Under the pieces are notes generated by a model that had not been told where the DNA came from, searched no databases, and worked only from the letters and a program-made list of their open reading frames with translations. Position numbers and translations under genes: made by a program. A stretch of DNA of 64,000 bases from Acetobacter ghanensis (lineage in GTDB: Bacteria; Pseudomonadota; Alphaproteobacteria; Acetobacterales; Acetobacteraceae): NCBI RefSeq assembly GCF_001499675.1, contig NZ_LN609302.1:2327896-2391895 (forward strand), in the 5' to 3' direction. Of the stretch, positions 37,229-46,775 are shown in pieces (the stretch's first letter is position 1; each line of letters begins with the position of its first letter).

Positions 37229-38593
37229 CTAGCGCACCGGACCTGCATCCGGCGGGAAGCGCGCGGCCTCAATGGCTGCGTTCTGACGGTCGGTCAGAGC
37301 CTGCTCATCAAAGCCTTCCACAATTTCGTGGAACAGTTCGTTCCAGTTCATCTTCACCTTCAGCCGCATGAAGACCGAACCAAGGCCAATGGCGGAACGG
37401 TCCACCAGCACAAATTCGCGCGGCAGGCGTACACCGCCCGTTTTCTGCAACCCTTCATGCACGCGGCTCAGCACCTCGCGCCCATGCTCCGGGTTGTTCT
37501 CCTCCTGAATGTAGCGCTCGCGATCATCCATAAGCGGGGCGTAAAGCAGGCTCGCCCATTCATTCAGCACACGCACCTTCTCGCGCGAGAGGTCCTTAAA
37601 GCCCCACGCCTCGTACGCGTGGGCCGCCATATCTTCGTTCTTGGTGCGCAGGGCGTTGTACAGGTCGATATTGCCCTTGATGAACGAAGGACGAAAAATA
37701 CGGATTGCCCCAAAGTCCAGCAGGTTCAGCCCACCGTCTTCACGCAGGGTGAAGTTGCCCATATGCGGGTCCCCATGCACCACACCATACTGGTATAGGG
37801 GGACATACCAGCCACGGAACAGGGCACGAGCAATTTTCTTTTTCTGCTCGTCCGAAAGACCAGCCTTAATAGCGGCGTTCAGATTCTGGCCAACCACCCA
37901 TTCCATGGTCAGCAGGCGGCGCGTACTTAGCTCGTCTACCGGCAACGGTACGGTTACTTCGGGGCAGTCCTTCAGAATAGCGTGATAGAGCCGCATATTG
38001 GCGGCCTCACGCCGGTAATCCAGCTCCTCCCGCAGGCGTTCGGCCAGTTCCTCCACCACATCATCTTGACGGATGGCATTGTCGAGCTTGTGGTAAACCC
38101 CAATGGCCATGCGGAACTGCTTGAGGTCCGCCTCCACTGCCGAGTTCATATCCGGGTACTGGAGCTTGCAGGCAACACGGCGGCCATCGGCCAGAATGGC
38201 CTGATGCACCTGCCCAAGGCTGGCCGCAGCGGCGGCTTCCTTACCAAAAGCCCGGAAGTTTTTCTCCCACCCGGCTCCCAGCTCCGCCATCATGCGGCGT
38301 CGTACAAAGTTCCAGCCCATAGGCGGTGCGTTGGACTGAAGCTGCGCCAGTTCGTCCGCATATTCCTCCGGCAGAGCACCCGGTATGGTAGCCAGAAGCT
38401 GGGCGGCTTTCATTAACGGGCCTTTCAGCCCTCCCAGAACGGACTTGAGGTCCTCGGCATGGGTCACCCCACCAGAGCGCAGGCCCATTTTATGCCCGGC
38501 CAGACGGGCGGCAATACCCCCCACCGTGCCGGTGGTCTGCACCATCCGCCGCAATTCGCCGAACATGCCGGAATTATCAAGGTCCCGCGCCAT
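37229..38593 (-). CDS. ABC1/AarF (UbiB-related) atypical kinase
   Basis: A 454-residue member of the ABC1 kinase-like family. Visible motifs are the Ala-rich loop AAAAASLGQVHQAILADGRRVACKLQYP, the ELDYRREAANMRLY segment, VVHGDPHMGNF and LLDFGAIRIF. UbiB/COQ8 members support ubiquinone synthesis by an ATPase-like activity at the inner membrane; this one belongs to a different soluble branch, as the family KxGQ motif reads KAAQ (LKGPLMKAAQLLATIP) and no C-terminal membrane helices are seen. Its role is therefore less certain. It starts 3 bases after the end of pepF on the same strand and is probably co-transcribed with it. Confidence 0.88.
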   Translation of the reverse strand: MARDLDNSGMFGELRRMVQTTGTVGGIAARLAGHKMGLRSGGVTHAEDLKSVLGGLKGPLMKAAQLLATIPGALPEEYADELAQLQSNAPPMGWNFVRRRMMAELGAGWEKNFRAFGKEAAAAASLGQVHQAILADGRRVACKLQYPDMNSAVEADLKQFRMAIGVYHKLDNAIRQDDVVEELAERLREELDYRREAANMRLYHAILKDCPEVTVPLPVDELSTRRLLTMEWVVGQNLNAAIKAGLSDEQKKKIARALFRGWYVPLYQYGVVHGDPHMGNFTLREDGGLNLLDFGAIRIFRPSFIKGNIDLYNALRTKNEDMAAHAYEAWGFKDLSREKVRVLNEWASLLYAPLMDDRERYIQEENNPEHGREVLSRVHEGLQKTGGVRLPREFVLVDRSAIGLGSVFMRLKVKMNWNELFHEIVEGFDEQALTDRQNAAIEAARFPPDAGPVR

Positions 38594-38596
38594 GGT

Positions 38597-40441
38597 TCAG
38601 TCCTGCTCCAACTGGTCGATAAAGCCGGAAATCACATCCAGCCCCTTACGCCAGAAGCCGGGGTCGGACGCATCCAGCCCGAAGGGGGCCAGCAGTTCCT
38701 TGTGGCGCAGCGTGCCGCCTGCTTCCAGTATGGCGATGTATTTGTCCTGAAAACCCGGAGCCCCTTCGTTGAACACCTTGTACAGCGCGTTCACCAGACA
38801 ATCCCCGAATGCATAGGCATACACATAGAAAGGGGAATGGATGAAGTGCGGGATGTAAGCCCAGAACACGTCGTAATCAGGTGTGAAGTTAAAGGCCGGG
38901 CCAAGGCTCTCGGTCTGAACGGAGCGCCAGATTTCACCAATCCGTTCGGGCAGAAGCTCGCCTTTTTTCCGCTCGTCATGCACACGGGTTTCAAATTCGT
39001 AAAACGCAATCTGGCGCACCACGGTATTGAGCATATCCTCCACCTTGCCAGCCAGCAGCAGGCGACGGCGAACGGGGTCTTTTTCCGCATCCAGAAGGGA
39101 CTGGAAGGTAAGCATCTCGCCAAACACACTGGCCGTTTCGGCCAGTGTGAGCGGCGTGTCAGACATCAGATAGCCCTGCTTGGCCGCCAGAACCTGATGC
39201 ACACCGTGCCCAAGTTCGTGCGCCAGTGTCATCACATCCCGAATACGACCGTGGTAGTTGAGCAAGATGTAAGGGTGGGCCGAAGGAACCGTGGGGTGAG
39301 CAAATGCACCGGGGGACTTGCCCGGAGCCGGGGGAACGTCAATCCACGGGTTGGTCAGGAAGGTGTTGATCACCTTGCCCATGCGCGGATCAAACCCGTC
39401 ATACGCCTTTTGCACAATATCCTTGGCTTCCGACCATGGAATTTTGCGGTCTTCACACCCCGGCAGGGGCGCGTTGCGGTCCCAGTGCTCCAGCTTGTCC
39501 AGCCCCATCCATTTGGCTTTAAGGCTATAATAGCGGTGCGACAGGCGTGGGTAATCGGTCCGCACGGCAGAGACCAGCGCATCCACCACGCCATCTTCCA
39601 CCATGTTGGACAGATTGCGCGAGGAGGTGGGACGGGCAAAATGCCGCAGCCCGTCAGATATGGATTTGTCCTTGGCAAGCGTATTGGTAATGAGCGCAAA
39701 CAGGCGGACATTGCCTTCAAACACCGCACCCACGGCCTTGCCTGCCCGCTCACGCACCGCGCGGTCGGTATCAGACAGGCGATTAAGCGCATCGCCCACC
39801 GTCATGGTCTGCCCGTCCACCGTAACCCGCAGGGCGGCTATGGTCTCATCAAACAGGCGGCACCATGCCTGCGCGCCGGTGACGGATTTTTCCAGCAGCA
39901 CTTTTTCCACGTCATCGCCAAGCTGGTGCGGGCGATACATGCGCACATCACGCAGGTAAGGCTGCCAACGGGCCAGAGCGGGGTCCTGCAACTTGGCCTG
40001 AAGATCAGCCTCCTCCAGCCGGTTCAGTTCCAGCCCAAAGAACAGGAGGTTGGTGGAAATATCGGTCAGCCGCTCGTTAATGGACTGGCTGAAGCGACTG
40101 ATGGACGCATTGGACGAATCCGCTGCGAACAGCAACGAGGCATAGGAGCCTGCACGGCCCAGTTTTTCCTCTATGTCCTCAAACTCGCTCATGGCCTGCG
40201 CCAGTTGCCCACCACTCAGGCTGCTCAGGCGGCCTTGATACAGCTTGGCAAAGCTCTGGGACGCCGCAGTGGCGGCCGATAGATCCGCCTCCAGCTTGGG
40301 GTCATCCATGCCTGCATAGAGGGCGGACAAATCCCAGCGCGGCAGGGTAGCAGCACTTGGGTCGGAGGCAGAGGCAGGTCCGGCTTCCGCCGCCATAAGC
40401 GGAAGTGACAGCGAACGGGGAAAATGCGCGGTATGTTCCAT
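38597..40441 (-). CDS. pepF: Oligoendopeptidase F (M3 family metallopeptidase)
   Basis: A 614-residue zinc peptidase. The active site reads LAHELGHGVHQVLAAKQGYLMSDTPLTLAETASVFGE: the HELGH motif provides two His ligands and the catalytic Glu, and the downstream Glu in ETASVFGE is the third ligand. The N-terminal two thirds are helical, as in oligopeptidase F, which degrades short cytosolic peptides. The first residues (PRSLSLPLMAAEAGPASAS) are variable and are not a convincing signal peptide. It is the first gene of a pair with the ABC1 kinase. A perfect terminator lies upstream, separating it from gltB. Confidence 0.94.
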   Translation of the reverse strand: MEHTAHFPRSLSLPLMAAEAGPASASDPSAATLPRWDLSALYAGMDDPKLEADLSAATAASQSFAKLYQGRLSSLSGGQLAQAMSEFEDIEEKLGRAGSYASLLFAADSSNASISRFSQSINERLTDISTNLLFFGLELNRLEEADLQAKLQDPALARWQPYLRDVRMYRPHQLGDDVEKVLLEKSVTGAQAWCRLFDETIAALRVTVDGQTMTVGDALNRLSDTDRAVRERAGKAVGAVFEGNVRLFALITNTLAKDKSISDGLRHFARPTSSRNLSNMVEDGVVDALVSAVRTDYPRLSHRYYSLKAKWMGLDKLEHWDRNAPLPGCEDRKIPWSEAKDIVQKAYDGFDPRMGKVINTFLTNPWIDVPPAPGKSPGAFAHPTVPSAHPYILLNYHGRIRDVMTLAHELGHGVHQVLAAKQGYLMSDTPLTLAETASVFGEMLTFQSLLDAEKDPVRRRLLLAGKVEDMLNTVVRQIAFYEFETRVHDERKKGELLPERIGEIWRSVQTESLGPAFNFTPDYDVFWAYIPHFIHSPFYVYAYAFGDCLVNALYKVFNEGAPGFQDKYIAILEAGGTLRHKELLAPFGLDASDPGFWRKGLDVISGFIDQLEQD

Positions 40442-40510
40442 ACCCCCACTCTACCGTGCAAATCCGCCAGAGGCGAGAGGCCTTACATGCAAAGACAAAG
40501 CAGCAGAACG

Positions 40511-40549
40511 GCAAAACGGGTGGGGGCTATAAACCCCCACCCGTTTTGC
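40511..40549. terminator. Strong bidirectional terminator after gltB
   Basis: GCAAAACGGGTGGGGG and CCCCCACCCGTTTTGC form a perfect 16-bp stem around a 7-base loop. It sits 32 bases downstream of the gltB stop (minus strand) and would end the gltDB transcript and isolate the upstream region of pepF. Confidence 0.9.
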
Positions 40550-40580
40550 ACAGGAACGCCAGACGGTAAGGTCAGCAGGC

Positions 40581-43500
40581 TCAGGCTGAGCGGGCCTGCT
40601 GCTCCCCTTCCACACTAAAGCCAATAATTTTGGCGTAGTCACGGGGCACGATCTGCCAGAACTGGGGCAGAACCTCATCCCACTTATGCAGCAGCATGGA
40701 GGCATAGGCCGAGCCTGTTTCCTCCACATGCCGCTCAACCAGAGCGCGCAGGTTTTCCGCCCATTTGGGGTCCGTTACACGGGACCACAGCAGGGCTTCG
40801 GGGTTAATGCGCTTGGTAAAGCTGTCGTTGCTGTCCAGTACAAAGGCCATACCGCCGGTAAAGCCCGCGCCAAAGTTGTCGCCCACTTCACCCAGCACCA
40901 CAACGGTACCACCGGTCATGTATTCGCAGCAGTTGGAACCGCAGCCTTCAATAACCGCTGTCGCGCCGGAGTTACGCACGGCAAAGCGTTCGCCTGCCTG
41001 CCCTGCGGCATACAGCTCACCCGCCGTAGCCCCATACAGCACCGTGTTGCCAATAATGGCGTTCTGGTTGGACACCAGCGTGGAGGACGGAGACGGACGG
41101 ACCGTAATGGTCGCGCCAGACAGGCCCTTACCCACGTAGTCGTTCGCATCGCCCAGCACTTCCAGCTTGAGGCCCTGCACCGCAAACGCCCCAAGGGACT
41201 GCCCGGCCGAACCACGCAGGCGCACGGTCAGGTGGCCCGGAGCCAGCGTTTTCATGCCGAACTGGCGCACGATAAGCGAGGAAATGCGCGTGCCAATGGC
41301 GCGCTGGGTGTTCTGCACGTTGTAGTGCAGCTGCATTTTCTCACCGTGGTCGAACAGCGGACGGGCATCGTTAATCATCTGCGCGTCCAGCGTGTCGGGC
41401 ACCTCGTTACGGCCTTCAAGCGTGCAGTAACGGGCAAACGGCCCCGGATCTGCCTGCGAAAGCAGGGAGTTCAGATCCAGATCGTCCAGATAATCCGCCC
41501 CGCGGGAAACCTGACGCAGCAGGTCCGTGCGGCCGATAATCTCGTTCAATGTACGGAAGCCAAGGGAGGCCAGAATGTTCCGCACATCCTCCGCAATGAA
41601 CGAGAACAGGTTGATCACCTTTTCCGGCGTGCCTTCAAACTTGGCGCGCATGGCCGGGTCCTGCGAGCACACGCCAACCGGGCAGGTGTTGGAGTGGCAC
41701 TGGCGCACCATAATGCAGCCCATGGCCACAAGGCTGGCTGTGCCAATACCAAACTCTTCCGCACCCAGCATGGCGGCGATCACCACATCACGCCCGGTTT
41801 TGATGCCACCATCGGCACGCAGGCGCACGCGGTGGCGCAGACGGTTGAGCATAAGAACCTGATGCGTTTCCGCCAGCCCCAGCTCCCACGGCAGACCCGC
41901 GTATTTGATGGAGCTGACCGGGCTTGCACCCGTACCCCCGGAATGACCGGAAATAAGAATGGCGTCCGCCTTGGCCTTGGCCACACCTGCTGCAATGGTG
42001 CCAATGCCCGAACGGGCCACCAGTTTAACGGTTACGCTGGCATCGGGGTTGATCTGCTTAAGGTCATAAATAAGCTGGGCCAGATCCTCGATGGAATAAA
42101 TATCGTGGTGCGGCGGCGGGGAGATCAGCGTGACCCCCGGCGTTGCATGGCGCAGCTTGGCAATAAGCTCGGTGACCTTGAAGCCGGGCAACTGCCCGCC
42201 CTCACCCGGCTTGGCACCCTGAGCCACTTTAATTTCCAGCTCACGGCAGTCGTTCAGATACTGCGCGGTCACCCCAAAGCGGCCAGATGCCACCTGTTTG
42301 ATGGCGGAGGATGCGTTATCCCCGTTCGGGCGTGGCTTGGCGCGTGCCGGGTCTTCCCCGCCCTCACCGGAATCGGATTTTGCGCCAATCCGGTTCATGG
42401 CGATGGAAAGGGTTTCATGCGCTTCGGGGCTGAGTGCGCCGAGCGAAATAGCAGGCGAGATCAGGCGTTTGCGCAGCTGCGTAATGCTTTCCACCTCTTC
42501 CACCGGAATAGGCGTACGCCCTTCGCGGAAGTCGAGCAGGTCACGCAGGGCTACAGGCGGCTGAGCGCGCACGGCATCCGCATAACGCTGGTAGATGGTA
42601 AAGCTGTCTGTTGCCACCGCGGTCTGGAGCATATGGATCAGCCCGCCATCAAATGCGTGCTGCTCCCCACTACGGCGCAGTTTGTACAGCCCGCCAACCG
42701 GCAGGGTCAGCGCGGAAGCGGAACCCCAAGCCTGCTCGTGGAAGCTGAGCGTGTTGCGGGCAATACCCGACAGACCAATACCGGAAATGCGCGAAGGCAT
42801 ACCGGGGAAGAACTCCGCCGTAAGCGCGCGGGACAGGCCCACGGCTTCAAAATTGCAGCCACCACGGTAGGACGCCACAATGGAAATACCCATTTTGGAC
42901 ATGATCTTGAGCAGACCCTTGTCCACCGCCTTGCGGTAGCGCTCCATGCACTCACGCAGGCTGCGGCTGCCAAACAGGCCACGGCGATGGCGGTCGGCAA
43001 TGCTTTCCTGCGCCAGATACGGGTTAACCGTTGTGGCACCCACACCAATGGTCACGGCAATGGCATGCACATCCAGCGCCGTGGACGTACGCACGTTGAG
43101 CGACGTGAAGGTACGCAGGGACGTGCGGACCAGATGGGTATGCACAGCACCCGTTGCCAGAATCATGGGGATGGAAGCGCGGTCGGGGGACTGGGCCTCA
43201 TCCGTCAGGAATACATGGGTGCAGCCGCCGCGCACACTTTCCTCCGCCTCGCGGCGGATACGGGCAATGGCCTCACGCAGACCGGCCTCACCGTCCTTTG
43301 CGGGGAAGGTGCAGTCGATCACGCTGGCAGACGTACCGCAGAAGCCACGCAGGGCCTCATACTCGCCCGACGTCAGAACAGGGCTGGGCAACTGGAGCAT
43401 GTCGCACTGTTCAGCCGACTGGTCCAGAATGTTGCCAAGGTTACCCAGACGCGTGGCAAGGCTCATCACCCCCGATTCACGCAGGCTGTCGATGGGCGGG

Positions 43501-45137
43501 TTGGTCACCTGGCTGAACATCTGGCGGAAATAATGCGACAGGCCACGGTAACGGGGCGAAAGCACGGCCAGAGGCGTGTCATCCCCCATGGAGCCAATGG
43601 CTTCGCTTGCATCTTCCACCATCGGATGCAGCAGGGTTTCCAGCTCTTCCAGCGTGGTGCCCACAGCCAGCTGGCGGCGGCGCAGTTCGTCCCCCGTGTA
43701 GTAAACCGGCTCGGTCACCTCGGAGCGAACAAGATGGCCGATCTTCTGGGTGCGCTTGATCCAGTCGGAGAAGTCCTGACGGGAGGACAGCTCATCGAGC
43801 AGTTCGCTGTTGCCGTAGAGTTTGGCCTCGTCCAGATCCACACCAATCATCTCGCCCGGGCCAAGGCGGCCACGGCTGACAATGGCGTTTTCGGGCACGC
43901 GCACCATACCGGTTTCGGAGCCCACAATCAGCAGGTTATCCGTGGTCACCGTATAACGCAGCGGGCGCAGGCCGGAGCGGTCCAGCCCGGCCACAACCCA
44001 GCGGCCATCGGTCGCGCACAGGGCGGCGGGGCCGTCCCACGGTTCCATAACCGCGTTGCAGTAGGTGAACATATCCCGGTGGGCGGGCTTCATGGACGCA
44101 TTGCCACCAACGCTGGCCGGAATCATCAGCGCCTTGGCTGCTGGCGCGTCCCGCCCGGCAAAGGTCAGCAGTTCATACACGTTATCCAGCGTTGCCGTAT
44201 CCGACCCACCAGCCTGCACCAGCGGTTTGATATCCGCCATCCACGGGTCAAGGTCCGGGTGGGACAGACGCGTTTCGTGGCTTTTCATCCAGTTGATGTT
44301 GCCCGAAATGGTGTTGATTTCACCATTATGGGCAAGGCGACGGAACGGCTGCGCCAGCTTCCATGTGGGGAAGGTGTTGGTGGAATAGCGCTGGTGGTAG
44401 ATCGCAAACCGGCTGACAAACCGCTCATCCAGCAGGTCCGGATAGAACTCTGTCAGATGCTCGGCAAGGAACATGCCCTTGTAAATAAGCGAGCGGCAGG
44501 AGAGCGAGCAGATATACAGGTCAACCTGCGCGGCAATGGCGGCTTTTTCTATCCGGCGGCGAATGACGTACAGATCGCGCTCAAACGCTTCTTCTGTCTT
44601 GCCCGGCAAGTTGCGGATAAGGATCTGCTCAATTTCCGGCCGGGTTGCATTGGCTTTTTCACCAATGCAGGAGGTGTCGATCGGCACCTGACGCCAGCCA
44701 TAAATGCCGTAACCAAAGGCCAGAATCTGGGTTTCGATAATCTGGCGGCACTGTTCCTGCGCCACAAAATCGGTCTTGGGCAGAAACACCTGCCCCACGG
44801 CAATCGGGCCATCGCTCGGGCGGTCACCCGTGCTGGTAATGGCATCGGCAAAAAATTCCTGCGGGATTTCTACATGAATGCCTGCGCCGTCACCCGTTTT
44901 ACCGTCAGCATCAACCGCGCCGCGGTGCCAGATGGCCTTCAGGGCTGCAATACCGGCTTCCACCACTTCGCGCCGGCGCTTGCCGTCCAGTGCGGCCACA
45001 AGGCCCACACCACAGGAATCACGCTCGTCCGCCGGGTCGTACAGACCATCCAGCGCCTGCACGTTGGCGTCCCACGCCGTCAGAAACTCTTCACCGCTTT
45101 CAGCGGAAACAGTGTTCGAAAACTGTTCCATATCCAT
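40581..45137 (-). CDS. gltB: Glutamate synthase (NADPH) large subunit
   Basis: A complete 1518-residue subunit that makes glutamate from glutamine and 2-oxoglutarate. The amidotransferase domain starts after a propeptide at Cys42 (DERDSCGVGLVA), the expected N-terminal nucleophile after cleavage. The central domain, the FMN-binding synthase domain (VKLVARSGIGTIAAGVAKA, GGIKTGRDVVIAAMLGAEE) and the [3Fe-4S] cysteines in MVRQCHSNTCPVGVC follow, then the C-terminal beta-helix with repeated GGT..V segments. The start codon overlaps the gltD stop by one base (TAATG), so translation is coupled, with gltD first. With glutamine synthetase this is the main ammonia assimilation route. Confidence 0.98.
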   Translation of the reverse strand: MDMEQFSNTVSAESGEEFLTAWDANVQALDGLYDPADERDSCGVGLVAALDGKRRREVVEAGIAALKAIWHRGAVDADGKTGDGAGIHVEIPQEFFADAITSTGDRPSDGPIAVGQVFLPKTDFVAQEQCRQIIETQILAFGYGIYGWRQVPIDTSCIGEKANATRPEIEQILIRNLPGKTEEAFERDLYVIRRRIEKAAIAAQVDLYICSLSCRSLIYKGMFLAEHLTEFYPDLLDERFVSRFAIYHQRYSTNTFPTWKLAQPFRRLAHNGEINTISGNINWMKSHETRLSHPDLDPWMADIKPLVQAGGSDTATLDNVYELLTFAGRDAPAAKALMIPASVGGNASMKPAHRDMFTYCNAVMEPWDGPAALCATDGRWVVAGLDRSGLRPLRYTVTTDNLLIVGSETGMVRVPENAIVSRGRLGPGEMIGVDLDEAKLYGNSELLDELSSRQDFSDWIKRTQKIGHLVRSEVTEPVYYTGDELRRRQLAVGTTLEELETLLHPMVEDASEAIGSMGDDTPLAVLSPRYRGLSHYFRQMFSQVTNPPIDSLRESGVMSLATRLGNLGNILDQSAEQCDMLQLPSPVLTSGEYEALRGFCGTSASVIDCTFPAKDGEAGLREAIARIRREAEESVRGGCTHVFLTDEAQSPDRASIPMILATGAVHTHLVRTSLRTFTSLNVRTSTALDVHAIAVTIGVGATTVNPYLAQESIADRHRRGLFGSRSLRECMERYRKAVDKGLLKIMSKMGISIVASYRGGCNFEAVGLSRALTAEFFPGMPSRISGIGLSGIARNTLSFHEQAWGSASALTLPVGGLYKLRRSGEQHAFDGGLIHMLQTAVATDSFTIYQRYADAVRAQPPVALRDLLDFREGRTPIPVEEVESITQLRKRLISPAISLGALSPEAHETLSIAMNRIGAKSDSGEGGEDPARAKPRPNGDNASSAIKQVASGRFGVTAQYLNDCRELEIKVAQGAKPGEGGQLPGFKVTELIAKLRHATPGVTLISPPPHHDIYSIEDLAQLIYDLKQINPDASVTVKLVARSGIGTIAAGVAKAKADAILISGHSGGTGASPVSSIKYAGLPWELGLAETHQVLMLNRLRHRVRLRADGGIKTGRDVVIAAMLGAEEFGIGTASLVAMGCIMVRQCHSNTCPVGVCSQDPAMRAKFEGTPEKVINLFSFIAEDVRNILASLGFRTLNEIIGRTDLLRQVSRGADYLDDLDLNSLLSQADPGPFARYCTLEGRNEVPDTLDAQMINDARPLFDHGEKMQLHYNVQNTQRAIGTRISSLIVRQFGMKTLAPGHLTVRLRGSAGQSLGAFAVQGLKLEVLGDANDYVGKGLSGATITVRPSPSSTLVSNQNAIIGNTVLYGATAGELYAAGQAGERFAVRNSGATAVIEGCGSNCCEYMTGGTVVVLGEVGDNFGAGFTGGMAFVLDSNDSFTKRINPEALLWSRVTDPKWAENLRALVERHVEETGSAYASMLLHKWDEVLPQFWQIVPRDYAKIIGFSVEGEQQARSA

Positions 45138-46582
45138 TATCCCTGCTCCGCCGTACGAGCCATTGCATCGGCCTTAATCCACTGGTGGATGCTCTGGGCG
45201 GCTTCCCGCCCATCCTTGATCGCCCACACGACCAGACTGGCCCCACGCACAATATCCCCTGCTGCAAATACGCCGGGCAGCGAGGTCATAAAGCTTTTCT
45301 GGTCCACCTTGAGCGTACCCCAGCGCGAGGTTGCCAGTGCGGGCTCATTCCACAGCTGCGGCAGGGGTTCAGGGTCAAAGCCCAGCGCCTTGATGACCAG
45401 ATCAGCCTCAAGCGTGAAGGAAGACCCTTCCAGCGGTTCGACCGACTGGCGGCCGGAGGCATCGGGCAGGCCCAGCTTCATGCGGGATGCACGAACCCCT
45501 GTGACATGCGTATCACCAAGGAAGGCTTCGGGGGCGGCCAGCCATTCAAACTGTACGCCTTCTTCCTCTGCATTCTTCACTTCACGCGCGGAGCCGGGCA
45601 TGTTGGCCTTGTCGCGCCGGTAGAGGCAGCGCACCGATTTGGCACCCTGACGAATGGCCGTACGCACACAGTCCATGGCCGTATCGCCACCACCCAGCAC
45701 CACCACGTTTTTACCCGCGGCATCCAGCGCCTGCGCGTCTTCTGGCAGAGTATCCCCCAGCGAGCGGCGGTTGGAGGCGGTCAGGTAATCCAGCGCCTTT
45801 TCAATGCCCGCAAGCCCTGCGCCGGGGCCGCCAATCTCGCGCGATTTGTAAACGCCGGTCGCAATGAGCAACGCATTGTGCCGCCCGCGCAGTTCAGCAA
45901 AGGAGAGTTCCCCTTCCCCGCTGCCAATGCCCTGCCCCAGATGGAACACAACGCCGCCTTCTTCCAGCAGTTCATGCCGCCGGGACACAATGTGTTTTTC
46001 CAGCTTAAAGCCGGGAATGCCGTACACAAGCAGGCCACCCACGCGGTCGTACCGGTCATACACATGAACCTGATACCCTTCTGCGCGGAGCTGGTCAGCC
46101 GCTGCCAACCCTGCCGGGCCCGCGCCAACAATGCCCACGGATTCCTTACGCTCGCGCACGGGGCGAACCGGCTTGACCCAGCCGTTCTCGAACGCCGTAT
46201 CGGTTACAAACCGCTCAACCGCACCGATTGTCACGCTTTCGAACCCCGGTTCGATCACGCAGTTCCCCTCGCACAGGCGGTCCTGCGGGCAGATGCGGCC
46301 ACAAATCTCAGGAAACGTGTTGGTTGCGGAGGATACGCCATAGGCTTCCTCCAGCCGCCCCTGAGCAGTCAGCATCAGCCAGTCGGGGATGTTGTTCCCC
46401 AACGGGCAGTGGACGGAACAGAACGGCACACCACACTGCGAGCAGCGGCTTGCCTGCGTTGTGGCCTGCTCGGGCTTAAAGTCATTGTAAATTTCGTCAA
46501 AATCCGTCCGCCGCGCAGCCGCCGTGCGTTTTTCCGGCTGCTTTTGCGGAACGGAGACAAATTTCAGCATCTTGGTTGTCAT
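45137..46582 (-). CDS. gltD: Glutamate synthase (NADPH) small subunit
   Basis: A 481-residue flavoprotein from the ATG at 46582 (the frame opens six codons earlier). N-terminal cysteines for two [4Fe-4S] clusters appear in CSQCGVPFCSVHCPLGNNIP and CGRICPQDRLCEGNC. The FAD site GIVGAGPAGLAAADQLRAEG and the NADPH site VVLGGGDTAMDCVRTAIRQGA follow, and FAAGDIVRGASLVVWAIKDGR closes the FAD domain. It passes electrons from NADPH to the large subunit. It is the first gene of the gltDB operon. Upstream lies an AT-rich 190-base gap with a 16-base palindrome, probably holding the promoter. Confidence 0.97.
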   Translation of the reverse strand: MTTKMLKFVSVPQKQPEKRTAAARRTDFDEIYNDFKPEQATTQASRCSQCGVPFCSVHCPLGNNIPDWLMLTAQGRLEEAYGVSSATNTFPEICGRICPQDRLCEGNCVIEPGFESVTIGAVERFVTDTAFENGWVKPVRPVRERKESVGIVGAGPAGLAAADQLRAEGYQVHVYDRYDRVGGLLVYGIPGFKLEKHIVSRRHELLEEGGVVFHLGQGIGSGEGELSFAELRGRHNALLIATGVYKSREIGGPGAGLAGIEKALDYLTASNRRSLGDTLPEDAQALDAAGKNVVVLGGGDTAMDCVRTAIRQGAKSVRCLYRRDKANMPGSAREVKNAEEEGVQFEWLAAPEAFLGDTHVTGVRASRMKLGLPDASGRQSVEPLEGSSFTLEADLVIKALGFDPEPLPQLWNEPALATSRWGTLKVDQKSFMTSLPGVFAAGDIVRGASLVVWAIKDGREAAQSIHQWIKADAMARTAEQG

Positions 46583-46726
46583 ACGCCATCCCCGGTGCAA
46601 GGGCGCGACAGACAGATCTCGCCCCCTAAAATCAAGCAGGAGGGAACGTGCACTTTATCCCTTCGGATAAAAAGACAGCATTGCTGACCTATTTTAATTT
46701 TAGGCCCAAAATGACGCCAAAACCTC

Positions 46727-46742
46727 TATTTTTTAAAAAATA
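46727..46742. promoter_or_regulatory. 16-base AT palindrome upstream of gltD
   Basis: TATTTTTTAAAAAATA is a perfect palindrome in the AT-rich stretch between the NDUFA9-like gene and gltD, about 145 bases before the gltD start. It may be an upstream promoter element, a regulator site, or a terminator arm for the upstream gene. A small TTTATCC/GGATAAA hairpin also lies at 46654-46671. Confidence 0.35.
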
Positions 46743-46775
46743 AAAGGTCTCATTTCGGACCATATTTTATCTAAC

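Noticed and set aside
38459..40282. Open frame of about 600 codons antisense to pepF
   Set aside because: The sense strand encodes a complete M3 peptidase with HELGH; the antisense frame shows no domain.
40686..45623. Very long open frame (over 1600 codons) on the plus strand opposite gltB and part of gltD
   Set aside because: It mirrors the third-base GC bias of gltB, has no recognisable motifs and a His/Gln/Arg-rich composition typical of antisense shadows.
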